The position numbers and the translations under genes were made by a program. This document shows, piece by piece, positions 49,472-58,158 of a stretch of 64,000 nt of DNA. The notes under the pieces were generated by a model. It saw only the letters and a program-made list of their open reading frames with translations. It did not search any database and had not been told where the DNA came from. Every line of letters begins with the position of its first letter. Positions within the stretch are counted from its first letter, which is position 1. The stretch spans positions 1 through 64,000 of the forward strand of contig NZ_VXCA01000028.1 of NCBI RefSeq assembly GCF_011369485.1. The letters run 5' to 3'. Source of the stretch: Pseudomonas atagonensis. Lineage in GTDB: Bacteria > Pseudomonadota > Gammaproteobacteria > Pseudomonadales > Pseudomonadaceae.

Positions 49472-49491
49472 AATTAGAGGATTGCACCATT

Positions 49492-50577
49492 ATGGGTCAG
49501 CCAATAGCCATTGAAGTGCGTAATGTATCCAAGCGGTATTCTGATGATCCTGGCCTCGCGCCGGCCCTCGACAACGTTTCGGTGAATATCGCCGACAACG
49601 AATTCTTCACCCTGCTCGGCCCTTCCGGCTGCGGTAAAACCACCCTGTTGCGCACCATCGCCGGTTTCGAACACGTCAGTGAAGGCGAGATTCGTCTGGC
49701 CGGTGAAGCGGTCAATCACTTGCCGCCATTCAAGCGCCGGGTGAACACGGTGTTCCAGAGTTACGCGCTGTTTCCGCACATGAGTGTTGCGCAGAATATC
49801 GCCTTCGGCCTCGAGATGCAGGGTCTTGATCGCAAGTTGATTCCGGATCGCGTTAACGAAATGCTCGCGCTGGTGCAAATGGAGCATCTGGCCGCACGCA
49901 AACCGGCCGAACTGTCCGGCGGCCAACAGCAGCGCGTGGCTCTGGCCCGGGCCTTGGCGCCGAAACCGAAAGTCTTGTTGCTCGACGAACCACTGTCGGC
50001 ACTCGACCTGAAGCTGCGCAAGGAAATGCAGGTCGAACTCAAGCGCGTGCAAAAAGAAGCCGGGATTACTTTCATTTTTGTCACCCACGATCAGGAAGAA
50101 GCGCTGACCCTGTCTGATCGGATCGCCGTGATGTCCGCCGGCAAGATCCTGCAGATCGGCACGCCGACCGAGATTTATGAGCACCCCAAACATCGCTTTG
50201 TCGCGCAGTTTATCGGCGACATCAACTTCCTCCCCGGCCAGCTCAAGCACGGCGAGCACAACGAAAAGCTCTTCGTGCCCAACGGCATGCCCGTGGAAAT
50301 CGCCTGCCAGCCGCAGGGCTTCGACGGCAGCAGCGTGCAACTGGCGTTCCGCCCGGAGCGTTCGCAACTGGTCGATGCCAGCGAGCCGCATCATTTGCGC
50401 GGGGTGATCGAGGCCGTGTTGTACGTCGGCACCGCGACGCTATACCAGTGCAGGTTGAACAACGACATCAAAGTCATGCTGCGCGAAAACAATGAAGGCC
50501 TGAACCGTGGCCGAGTCGTCGGCGAACGCGTTGCCGTGCACCTGCCGCCGCACGCCTGCCTGTTGATGGAGGCCTGA
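49492..50577 (+). CDS. Spermidine/putrescine-type ABC transporter ATPase (PotA family)
   Basis: A 361-residue ATPase: Walker A GPSGCGKTTLL, Q-loop FQSYALFPHM, signature LSGGQQQRVALARAL, Walker B VLLLDEPLSALD, H-loop FVTHDQEEA, and a C-terminal TOBE domain, as in PotA/PotG. It powers import by the two permeases and the binding protein encoded next. Polyamine specificity is only an inference from family similarity; the adjacent amidohydrolases suggest another small amine or N-heterocycle. AGAGG lies 11 bases before the ATG. Confidence 0.93.
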   Translation: MGQPIAIEVRNVSKRYSDDPGLAPALDNVSVNIADNEFFTLLGPSGCGKTTLLRTIAGFEHVSEGEIRLAGEAVNHLPPFKRRVNTVFQSYALFPHMSVAQNIAFGLEMQGLDRKLIPDRVNEMLALVQMEHLAARKPAELSGGQQQRVALARALAPKPKVLLLDEPLSALDLKLRKEMQVELKRVQKEAGITFIFVTHDQEEALTLSDRIAVMSAGKILQIGTPTEIYEHPKHRFVAQFIGDINFLPGQLKHGEHNEKLFVPNGMPVEIACQPQGFDGSSVQLAFRPERSQLVDASEPHHLRGVIEAVLYVGTATLYQCRLNNDIKVMLRENNEGLNRGRVVGERVAVHLPPHACLLMEA

Positions 50578-50578
50578 G

Positions 50579-51496
50579 ATGAGCGTCAGCAGTACTTCCC
50601 CCGCTCTCAACCGCGCGCTGTTGCTCAGCCCGGTGGTGTTGACCCTGCTCGCCCTGATCGCGATTCCGCTGGGAATCATGGGCTACATCAGCCTGTTGCC
50701 GCGCAACACTTATGGCGGCGTCGACTGGCAGGCGCAATGGCAACTGCAGAGTTACGTGCAGCTGTTTTTCCAGGAAGGTTTTGACGGTGAACTGGAGCTG
50801 AACTGGGTCTACGCCCAGGCACTTTTGCGCTCGGTGTTGCAGGCCGGCGGCACCACCGTGTTGTGCTTTCTGTTCGGTTTTCCAGTGGCGTTGTGGATGT
50901 CGAGCCTGACCCCGCGTCGACGCAATCTGATGGTGTTGCTGATCACCATTCCGTTCTGGACCAACCTGCTGATCCGCAACTACGCGTGGCTGATCATCCT
51001 GCGCGAACAGGGCTGGGTCGCCCAGAGCCTCAACGCGCTGTTCCCGAGCGCCGGCGGCATCACCCTGCTCTACAACGACTTCGCCGTCAGCGTCGGCCTG
51101 GTCTACAGCTTCCTGCCGTTCATGATTCTGCCGATCTATTCGACCCTGGAAAAACTCGACTGGCGTCTGGTGGAAGCCGCCTACGACCTGGGCGCCAACC
51201 GCTGGCACGCACTGCGGCGGATCATCCTGCCGCTGTCGATGCCCGGCGTGATTGCCGGCGCGTTGCTGGTGTTCGTGCCGAGCCTCGGCGCCTTCATCAC
51301 CCCGGCGATCCTCGGCGGCGGCAAGACGTTGATGATCGGCAACCTGATCCAGCAACAGTTCGGCACCGCGCGCAACTGGCCGCTGGGCAGCTCGCTGTCG
51401 TTCTTGTTGCTGGCGATTCTGCTGGTGTCGCTGGTGCTCTACGCGCTCTACAGCCGCAGCGCGACGAAGCAGCTCAATCGAGGAGCGAAAGCATGA
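50579..51496 (+). CDS. ABC transporter permease, PotB-like
   Basis: A 305-residue permease with about six membrane segments and the conserved cytoplasmic EAA loop (VEAAYDLGANRWHALRRIILPLSMPG). It pairs with the next permease to form the channel. The start is 1 base after the ATPase stop, and the end overlaps the next gene by 4 bases (ATGA). Confidence 0.93.
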   Translation: MSVSSTSPALNRALLLSPVVLTLLALIAIPLGIMGYISLLPRNTYGGVDWQAQWQLQSYVQLFFQEGFDGELELNWVYAQALLRSVLQAGGTTVLCFLFGFPVALWMSSLTPRRRNLMVLLITIPFWTNLLIRNYAWLIILREQGWVAQSLNALFPSAGGITLLYNDFAVSVGLVYSFLPFMILPIYSTLEKLDWRLVEAAYDLGANRWHALRRIILPLSMPGVIAGALLVFVPSLGAFITPAILGGGKTLMIGNLIQQQFGTARNWPLGSSLSFLLLAILLVSLVLYALYSRSATKQLNRGAKA

Positions 51497-52281
51497 TTTC
51501 CCTGCACCTGAAAAAACTTCCGGCGACCCGCGAAATCAGCCTGTTGATCCTCGCTTATCTGTACCTGCCGATCCTCGTGTTGATCGTTTACAGCTTCAAC
51601 GCCAATCGCTCCGCGACGGTGTGGACCGAGTTCTCGTTCGCCTGGTACGGGCGGATCCTGGCCAACCCGTCGATCCAGACGGCGGCGCTGAACTCGATCA
51701 TCGTCGCGACCATCGCCACGGTGTGCGCCACGGCGATTGCACTGCTGGCGGCGCTGGCGACTTACCGGCCGTTCTACGGGCAGAAAATGGTCGAGGGCGG
51801 GATCAACCTGCCGCTGATCCTGCCGGAGATCGTCACCGCAGTGGCCACCCTGCTGCTGTTCATGGCGCTGGGGATCAAGCTCGGTTTGCTGACGGTGATC
51901 GTTGCGCACATTGGCTTCTGCATTCCGTTCGCCTACCTGCCGATTCGTGCGCGCCTGAACGATCTGGACAAGAGTCTGCTGGAAGCGGCGAACGATCTGT
52001 ACGCCAATCCGTGGCAGGTATTCCGCCGCGTGACCTTGCCGCTGCTGTGGCCGGCGGTGTTGTCAGGTGCGGTGCTGGCATTCGTGGTCAGCCTCGACGA
52101 TTTCATCATGACCTTCTTCGTCGCCGGCCCCGGTTCGACGACGTTGCCGGTGTACATCTTCTCGGCCATCAAGGCTGGCGTGACCCCGGAAATCAACGCG
52201 ATCTCGACCCTGATGCTGGTGATTTCCATCGTGCTGGTGGTGCTGGCCTTCTGGCTTGGCCAACGCGGCAAACAACAATAA
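51493..52281 (+). CDS. ABC transporter permease, PotC-like
   Basis: A 262-residue permease with six membrane segments and an EAA loop (LEAANDLYANPWQVFRRVTLPLLWP). The ATG at 51493 overlaps the previous stop and follows GAGGAGCGAAAGC; a long upstream in-frame extension runs inside the first permease gene and is not real. The binding-protein gene follows after 18 bases. Confidence 0.93.
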   Translation: MISLHLKKLPATREISLLILAYLYLPILVLIVYSFNANRSATVWTEFSFAWYGRILANPSIQTAALNSIIVATIATVCATAIALLAALATYRPFYGQKMVEGGINLPLILPEIVTAVATLLLFMALGIKLGLLTVIVAHIGFCIPFAYLPIRARLNDLDKSLLEAANDLYANPWQVFRRVTLPLLWPAVLSGAVLAFVVSLDDFIMTFFVAGPGSTTLPVYIFSAIKAGVTPEINAISTLMLVISIVLVVLAFWLGQRGKQQ

Positions 52282-52299
52282 ACCTGGAGCGCTCTGTTC

Positions 52300-53352
52300 A
52301 TGAACATCAAAAACATGCGTTTGGCTGTGTCCGGTCTGGCCCTCAGTTGTTTCACCGCGTTCAGCGCCCACGCCGCCGAGCCCAAGGAATTGTTCTTCTA
52401 CAACTGGACCGATTATTACCCGGTGGACCTGCTGGCCAAGTTCGAAAAGGAGACTGGAATCAAGGTCACGATGGACGGCTACGACAGCAACGAAACCCTG
52501 CTCGCCAAGTTGCAGGCCGGCGGCGCGGCGTATGACGTGATCGTGCCGTCGCAGTCGATCATGCAGACGCTGATCAAGCAGGATCTGCTGATGGAAATCG
52601 ACACGCCGACCCTGAGCAACTTCCAGTACGTCAAAGGCCCGTTTCGCGACCCGAGCTTCGATCCGGGCCGCAAGTTTTCGGCGCCATACCTGTGGGGCAC
52701 TACCGGGTTTTCCTATGACAGTGCACGGGTGCCGGGCGGCAAGCTGGATGATTCGTGGAAAGAATTCTTCGAGCCACGCAAGGAGCTGCAAGGCCAGCTC
52801 GCCGCCCTCGATACGTCGAGCAGCGTGATCAACGCCGCCAGCCATTACCTGAACGTCGACGAATGCACGGAAAACCCGCAGGACGCCAAGCGCATCCTCG
52901 AACTGCTGCAAAAACAGAAACCGTTCCTGAAGATGTACAGCTCGGACAACACCGTCGACCGCATGGCCTCGGGCGAAGTGATCATGATGCAGAACTGGAA
53001 CGGCTCGACCGCGCGGGCGACCTTGCAGAAGAGCACGATCAAGTACGTCTATCCGCGTGAAGGCCTGGCGATGTTCCAGGACAACTTCGCCGTGCCGAAA
53101 AGCGCGCCGCATCCGGGTAACGCAAAGATCTTCATCGACTGGATGATGAAACCGGAGAACGCCGCAGCGGTGTCCAACGCCATTGCCTACGCCAACGGCA
53201 TTCAGAGCGATCAGTTGCTGGATGCGAAATGGAAGGTCATGGACGCCATCAACATGCCCGAGGAATACGCCTCGCGCCTGCGCCCGGAGAAGGAATGCAG
53301 CAACAAGGCGCGCGAGCTGCAGGACCGGATCTGGTCGAAGCTCAAAGGCTGA
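52300..53352 (+). CDS. Periplasmic substrate-binding protein, PotD/PotF-like
   Basis: A 350-residue periplasmic protein with a signal peptide (cleaved after SAHAA) and PotD/PotF-type features: FYNWTDYYPVDLLAKFEKETG, YDVIVPSQSIMQTLI, LWGTTGFSYDS, and a C-terminal ECSNKARELQDRIW. It captures the substrate for the preceding permeases. Ligand specificity cannot be read from sequence. A GGAG site stands 9 bases before the ATG. The 178-bp palindrome follows, separating it from the amidohydrolases. Confidence 0.93.
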   Translation: MNIKNMRLAVSGLALSCFTAFSAHAAEPKELFFYNWTDYYPVDLLAKFEKETGIKVTMDGYDSNETLLAKLQAGGAAYDVIVPSQSIMQTLIKQDLLMEIDTPTLSNFQYVKGPFRDPSFDPGRKFSAPYLWGTTGFSYDSARVPGGKLDDSWKEFFEPRKELQGQLAALDTSSSVINAASHYLNVDECTENPQDAKRILELLQKQKPFLKMYSSDNTVDRMASGEVIMMQNWNGSTARATLQKSTIKYVYPREGLAMFQDNFAVPKSAPHPGNAKIFIDWMMKPENAAAVSNAIAYANGIQSDQLLDAKWKVMDAINMPEEYASRLRPEKECSNKARELQDRIWSKLKG

Positions 53353-53407
53353 TTCGGGATCGATGGTTTTATCGAAATGCCGACCAACATGGTTAACCTG
53401 GAAAAGC

Positions 53408-53585
53408 CCCCTCACCCTAGCCCTCTCCCGGAGGGAGAGGGGATTGACCGAGTCGTCTCGAGGGCTACGCCGACCTGAAAGATCGAGTCGATTATGGATT
53501 CAAAGTAGATCGCTCAAGTCGGCGTAGCTCTTCAATATCCCCCATTCGGTCCCCTCTCCCTCCGGGAGAGGGCTAGGGTGAGGGG
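53408..53585. repeat. 178-bp palindromic MITE-like element, copy 2 (inverted)
   Basis: The same terminal inverted repeats as at 32630-32807 and an identical total length; the interior matches the reverse complement of copy 1 (GTCGATTATGGATTCAA here). It interrupts the spacing inside the catabolic operon, between the binding protein and the first amidohydrolase, and could shape mRNA stability there. Confidence 0.9.
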
Positions 53586-53612
53586 AAAAAATCAAAGAAC
53601 ACTGAGGTGCAT

Positions 53613-54809
53613 ATGTCTCACCCCCGCTGGCTCAGAAATATCCGCCCCTACGGCGCTACCGCCGAAGACCTGCGGATCGAAAACGGTCGCTTCACTCAAC
53701 GCCGTCCAGCCTCAAACACGCCGCTGACAGCCACCGACATCGACGGCCAGAACCAACTGCTCACCGCCCCCTTGGTGGAAAGCCACGTCCACCTCGACAA
53801 AACCCTCTACGGCCAACCGTGGCGCCCGAACAGCGCCGGCCCGACGCTCAAGGACTACATCAGCAACGAACGCCGTATTCTCCGTGAAGTAACAGCACCG
53901 ATCGCCGAACGCGCCGGCGCGCTGCTGGAAAACTGCATCGCCCGGGGTTCGCTGACCATGCGCTGCCACGTCGATATCGACCCGGAATTCGGCCTGCGTC
54001 ACGTCGAGGCCATGCAGCAATTGCGCGAACGCTACAAAGACCTGATCGATCTGCAACTGGTGGTATTCCCGCAGACCGGGCTGATCAGTCGCCCCGGCAC
54101 CGCCGAACTGATGCGCGAAGCGATGGCCCTTGGCGTGGAAAACGTCGGTGGCCTCGACCCCTGCGGCATCGACAACGATCCCATCGCACAGCTGGATTTC
54201 GTCTTCAAACTGGCGGCTGAATTTGGCCGTGGTGTCGATATTCACCTGCACGACAAAGGTGAATTGGGCCTGTGGCAGATCGCCCTGATTGCCAATTACA
54301 CCGAGCGCTTCAACCTGCAAAACCGGGTGATGATCAGCCACGCTTACTGCCTGGGCATGTTGCCGTGGGGTCAGGTCAAACCGGTGGCTGAACGTCTGGC
54401 GGCGTTGGGAATTTCGTTGATGAGTTCGGCGCCGGCCGACACCGCCGTACCTCCGTTTCTGGCGCTGCGCGAGGCCGGCGTCAATGTGTGCCTGGGCTCC
54501 GACGGCATTCGCGATGCGTGGTCGCCGATGGGTAATGGCGACATGCTCGAACGGGCAATGCTGCTGGCATTCCGGTTTGATCTGGGCAAGGACGAAGAAC
54601 TGGCGGCAGCCTTCGAAGCCGCCACGGTTAACGGTGCGCGGGCGTTGGGTATCGAGGGATATGGTTTCGACATCGGCGGGCCAGCGGATTTCCTGCTGAT
54701 GCCCGTCGAGACGCTCGGTGAGGCGGTGGTGTCGCGGCCACTGCGTCAGGTTTATCGCAGCGGTGAGCTGATCGCCAGCGGTGGCCGTTTGCTGGACAGC
54801 CGTCTGTGA
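53613..54809 (+). CDS. Cytosine deaminase-like amidohydrolase
   Basis: A 398-residue amidohydrolase of the cytosine deaminase/N-isopropylammelide type. Metal ligands are seen in ESHVHLDKTL (HxH), DIHLHDKGE, MISHAYCLG and GSDGIRDAWSPMG, which is very like CodA's final Asp motif. It should hydrolyse a C-N bond in a cyclic amide or amine; the natural substrate is not identifiable. The ATG at 53613 follows TGAGGTGCAT; an upstream GTG at 53607 is less likely. It overlaps the next gene by 4 bases. Confidence 0.9.
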   Translation: MSHPRWLRNIRPYGATAEDLRIENGRFTQRRPASNTPLTATDIDGQNQLLTAPLVESHVHLDKTLYGQPWRPNSAGPTLKDYISNERRILREVTAPIAERAGALLENCIARGSLTMRCHVDIDPEFGLRHVEAMQQLRERYKDLIDLQLVVFPQTGLISRPGTAELMREAMALGVENVGGLDPCGIDNDPIAQLDFVFKLAAEFGRGVDIHLHDKGELGLWQIALIANYTERFNLQNRVMISHAYCLGMLPWGQVKPVAERLAALGISLMSSAPADTAVPPFLALREAGVNVCLGSDGIRDAWSPMGNGDMLERAMLLAFRFDLGKDEELAAAFEAATVNGARALGIEGYGFDIGGPADFLLMPVETLGEAVVSRPLRQVYRSGELIASGGRLLDSRL

Positions 54810-56293
54810 AACGCATCGGCCTGAAAGCCACTTGCGTGGTCGGCTTCGACGGCACCCGACACGTGCTGTGGCGTGACGGTGAAGTGGTGTTTTGCGGGGC
54901 GCGCATCGAGTTTGTCGGACGCGGATATTCAGGGTCGGTGGATCAGTGGATCGATTACGGCAACGCGCTGATCGGCCCCGGCTTCATTGATCTGGACGCC
55001 CTTGGCGATCTCGATTCCACCGTGCTCACGCTGGACAATGGCGACGAACGCGCCATGGGCCGCATGTGGTCGGCGGAGTATCTGGCCCGAGGGCCGCACG
55101 AGACGTTCAGCCCGGACGAAGAAGTCTTCAAATATCGCTACGCCTTCAGCCAATTGATCCGCAACGGCATCACCACCGCGATGCCGATCACCTCGATGTA
55201 CTACCGCGAGTGGGCGGAAACCTACGACGAATTCGCGGCGGTCGCCGACATGGCTGGCGAGTTGGGACTGCGCACCTACCTCGGCCCTTGCTACATGAGC
55301 GGCATGAGTTACTGGCGCGCCGACGGCAGCCTCGGCCATCACTGGGATGAGGCACGCGGGTTGGCCGGGCTTGATGCGGCTGAACGTTTTTTCCTGGACT
55401 TCGACGGCGCGCACAATGACTTGATTCGCGGCGCATTGCTGCCCGATCGCATCCAGACCTGCACCCCGGCGTTGTTGCAACGCACCTCGGCAGTGAGCCG
55501 CGAACTGAATGCACCGATGCGCCTGCATTGTTGTCAGGCGCTCAGCGAAGTGGCCATGGTCGAACAGTTGCGCGGCGCCTCACCTCTGGCCTGGTTACAG
55601 CAACTGGACTTGCTCACGCCGCGCAGCTTGTTGCCCCATGGCATTTACACCGCTGGCGATGACGACTTGCAGCGAGTGATCGATGGCGGCGCGAGTCTGG
55701 TGCATTGCCCGCTGGTGTTCGCCCGTGACGGCGAGGCGTTGAATTCGTTCGGACGTTATCGGGCCAAAGGCATCAACTTCGCCCTTGGCACCGACACCTG
55801 GCCGGCGGATCTGCTGGAAAACATGCGTCACGGCTTGAATATCGCACGGCTGATGGAAGGCGGATCGACGCTGACCAGCAGCCTCGATCTGTACAACGCC
55901 GCCACCCTCGGCGGTGCGCAAGCGCTGGGGCGTGTTGACCTCGGGCGTCTGGCCCCTGGCGCCAAAGCTGACATCACCGTATTCAATCTGCGCGGTCTGC
56001 ATTTGGGGCCGCTATTCGATCCCCTGAAAAACCTGCTGCTGGCCGGGCGCGGCGATGACTGCATCGCCAGTTACATCGACGGTCGTTGCGTGATGCACGA
56101 CGGCCAGGTCAGCGGCGTCGACTACCCCGCCCTGCAACGCCAGGCCCAACGCCAATACGAAAAACTGATGCGCAGCCACAGCGACCGGGCCTTGGCCCGA
56201 CCGGACTGGAAAACCCTGTTCCAGCCGGCCATTCCGTTCGCCGATGACTACAGCGCGCACGCGCCGTTGAGCGCAATCGATCCACTTTCCTAG
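54806..56293 (+). CDS. Chlorohydrolase-like amidohydrolase without the usual HxH motif
   Basis: A 495-residue member of the amidohydrolase superfamily (Atz/Trz-like fold). Where the first metal motif (PGxxxxHxH) should be, the sequence is GPGFIDLDALGDLD, so the two histidines are aspartates or missing. Later motifs are kept: MRLHCCQ, LLPHGIY and LGTDTWP. The metal site may thus be mononuclear or unusual. It is coupled to the preceding amidohydrolase through a GTGA overlap (GTG start), so the two probably catalyse successive steps. Substrate unknown. Confidence 0.85.
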   Translation: MKRIGLKATCVVGFDGTRHVLWRDGEVVFCGARIEFVGRGYSGSVDQWIDYGNALIGPGFIDLDALGDLDSTVLTLDNGDERAMGRMWSAEYLARGPHETFSPDEEVFKYRYAFSQLIRNGITTAMPITSMYYREWAETYDEFAAVADMAGELGLRTYLGPCYMSGMSYWRADGSLGHHWDEARGLAGLDAAERFFLDFDGAHNDLIRGALLPDRIQTCTPALLQRTSAVSRELNAPMRLHCCQALSEVAMVEQLRGASPLAWLQQLDLLTPRSLLPHGIYTAGDDDLQRVIDGGASLVHCPLVFARDGEALNSFGRYRAKGINFALGTDTWPADLLENMRHGLNIARLMEGGSTLTSSLDLYNAATLGGAQALGRVDLGRLAPGAKADITVFNLRGLHLGPLFDPLKNLLLAGRGDDCIASYIDGRCVMHDGQVSGVDYPALQRQAQRQYEKLMRSHSDRALARPDWKTLFQPAIPFADDYSAHAPLSAIDPLS

Positions 56294-56305
56294 AGACCTC
56301 TGCCA

Positions 56306-56968
56306 ATGCACAGCTTCGATTTCAGCCAGCTCAGCCCACGGGAAAAATACAAAATCCTGATCGGTAGCGTCGTTCCTCGGCCGATTGCCTTGGTCACCAC
56401 CATTGATGGCGAAGGCCGGGTCAATGCTGCGCCATTCAGCTTCTTCAATGCGCTGTCGGCGGACCCGCCGATCCTCGCGCTGGGCGTGGAGAATTACCGC
56501 GATCAGAGCCCGAAAGACACCACGCGCAATATCCAGTTGAATCAGGAGTTCACCGTGAACATCGTCAGCGATGCACTGGTGGAAGCGATGAACGTGTGCG
56601 CCGTGCCGTTCGCGCCGGGTTTCGACGAATTGACCGCCGCCGGCCTGACGGCAATCCCCGGCACCTCGGTCAAATGCCCGCGCATTGGTGAAGCGCCGGT
56701 TGCGCTAGAGTGTCGGCGCATGATGGCGCTGAACATCGGGCAGTCGCGGGAAATCATTTTTGGCGAGGTTTTGATGGCGCATGTGCGCGATGAGTTGATC
56801 GATCCGAAGACCCTGTACATCGATCAATTGGGCCTGGATGCCATCGGGCGCATGGGTGGCCATGGTTACGCGCGAACCCGCGATTACTTCGATTTACCGA
56901 CCCGCTCGTTGCAAGCGTGGACGGAAGCACCGGGCGGTGGCGAGCGGTTTTGGCCAGAGTCCAAGTAA
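56306..56968 (+). CDS. Flavin reductase-like FMN-binding protein
   Basis: A 220-residue protein with the split-barrel flavin reductase-like fold: VVPRPIALVTTIDGEGRVNAAPFSFFNALS and ILALGVENYRDQSPKDTTRN are the usual FMN/FAD-contact stretches. It could supply reduced flavin to a partner oxygenase or act alone on flavin. No oxygenase gene is adjacent, so the partner is unknown. It is last in the catabolic operon, 12 bases after the second amidohydrolase. A REP palindrome follows. Confidence 0.88.
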   Translation: MHSFDFSQLSPREKYKILIGSVVPRPIALVTTIDGEGRVNAAPFSFFNALSADPPILALGVENYRDQSPKDTTRNIQLNQEFTVNIVSDALVEAMNVCAVPFAPGFDELTAAGLTAIPGTSVKCPRIGEAPVALECRRMMALNIGQSREIIFGEVLMAHVRDELIDPKTLYIDQLGLDAIGRMGGHGYARTRDYFDLPTRSLQAWTEAPGGGERFWPESK

Positions 56969-56990
56969 ATCAAGCGCAAAATGCTTACCC

Positions 56991-57084
56991 CCTGTGTGTG
57001 CGGGCTTGCTCGCGAAAGCGGTGTATCAGTCAAATTATCTTTGAATGACAGACCGCTTTCGCGAGCAAGCCCGCTCCCACAAGG
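56991..57084. repeat. REP-type palindrome
   Basis: Arms GCGGGCTTGCTCGCGAAAGCGG and CCGCTTTCGCGAGCAAGCCCGC around an inner TCAGTCAA/TTGAATGACA. A nearly perfect copy of the family seen at 4701-4794, between convergent genes. Confidence 0.9.
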
Positions 57085-57104
57085 GTTCTCAGTTGTACCT
57101 AATG

Positions 57105-57764
57105 TCAGTCCGTGCCGTACTTCGGCGAACGCGGCCCATACAACAAGCCCGCCGGGTGTCCGGCCGACAGCAGGCGATTGCTCGCCACACCGGCAATCGG
57201 GTAGCCGGCATCGGTGGAGCTGTTGATGATCTGCTTCACCGCCGCCGTAATCAGCATACCGATCAGGCCACCACCACCGTTGTTGTTCCCCTCTTCGCTC
57301 GACGCCCGCGCCGAACCGGTCCACAGCGTCGTCCCGGTTTTCAGATCCACCAGTTTCGCCGTCGCCGTCACTGCTGTCTCGCTGCTGATCACCATGTAAC
57401 GCGTGCCGTATTCGGTCACGGTGATGTACAGCGCCGCGTCGGCGCCGAAGATTTCCTTCAGCTTGGTCGGCGGTGCCTGATGGATGTCATCCGGGGTGGT
57501 CAGGCCGTTCTGGCGGAACGTCTCGTCGACCAGGGTGATCGGCAGCACGTAGTAACCGGCCTCGGCCAACGGGAACGTCACCTGCGACAACAGGCTGTAG
57601 GACGCCTTGACGTCCGGCGAGGTGTTCAGCGGTGGCAGCACCAGAATCGACTTTGGACGCGCTTGTTTATACGCCGAATAATCCACGGTTTTCGGTGCGA
57701 CACAGCCGCCGAGAACGGTCAGCGCCAGGCCAGCGGCCAGCAGCTTCAGGGCACGGGAGATCAT
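57105..57764 (-). CDS. DUF799 lipoprotein (GNA1162 family)
   Basis: A 219-residue lipoprotein: signal peptide with lipobox LGGC (Cys21), then the DUF799/GNA1162-like domain (SILVLPPLNTSPDVKASYSLL, ADAALYITVTEYG, a Gly/Asn-rich stretch near 160-170). The Neisseria homologue GNA1162 is an outer-membrane lipoprotein of unknown precise function. Its start overlaps the DUF4810 gene by 4 bases (ATGA). It is the last of three lipoprotein genes that probably form one outer-membrane complex. Confidence 0.9.
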   Translation of the reverse strand: MISRALKLLAAGLALTVLGGCVAPKTVDYSAYKQARPKSILVLPPLNTSPDVKASYSLLSQVTFPLAEAGYYVLPITLVDETFRQNGLTTPDDIHQAPPTKLKEIFGADAALYITVTEYGTRYMVISSETAVTATAKLVDLKTGTTLWTGSARASSEEGNNNGGGGLIGMLITAAVKQIINSSTDAGYPIAGVASNRLLSAGHPAGLLYGPRSPKYGTD

Positions 57765-58129
57765 TGCGCGTCTCCGGTCTTGGCGTTTTTCAGCAGAAAG
57801 TCCATGTACGTGCCGGACTCAGGGAACAAGGTCTTTTCGGTGCGCAACTGCTGCACCATTTGATCGTCCTTGCCCATGCTCAGGTACAGCAGACCCAGGT
57901 GCGCGTGGTAACCCGGCGGCACGGGTTTGCCACTGGCGCGGATCTTTTGCAGATCGGCTTCCAGCGCTTCGGCCTGAGCCTCTTTCGGCGTTTCGCTTTT
58001 GAAGTATTCGTAGACTTGCGGCTGGTAGCCTTCCCACTGGTACAGGGTTTGCGGGCTGCTGCAACCGGCCAGCAAGGCGCTGGCGGCCAGCGTCAGGGCC
58101 ATCAGTGACCGCGACAGATTCGAATTCAT
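57761..58129 (-). CDS. DUF4810 lipoprotein
   Basis: A 122-residue lipoprotein with lipobox LAGC (Cys22) and a small, TPR-like helical domain (LYQWEGYQPQVYEYF, PPGYHAHLGLLYLSMG). It is typical in size for DUF4810. It is the middle gene of the trio, translationally coupled to the DUF799 gene and 29 bases downstream of the CsgG-like gene. Function unknown; context suggests a structural partner of the other two. Confidence 0.9.
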   Translation of the reverse strand: MNSNLSRSLMALTLAASALLAGCSSPQTLYQWEGYQPQVYEYFKSETPKEAQAEALEADLQKIRASGKPVPPGYHAHLGLLYLSMGKDDQMVQQLRTEKTLFPESGTYMDFLLKNAKTGDAQ

Positions 58130-58158
58130 GGTGTGTTGCTCCTTGCAAAGAGGGGCTA

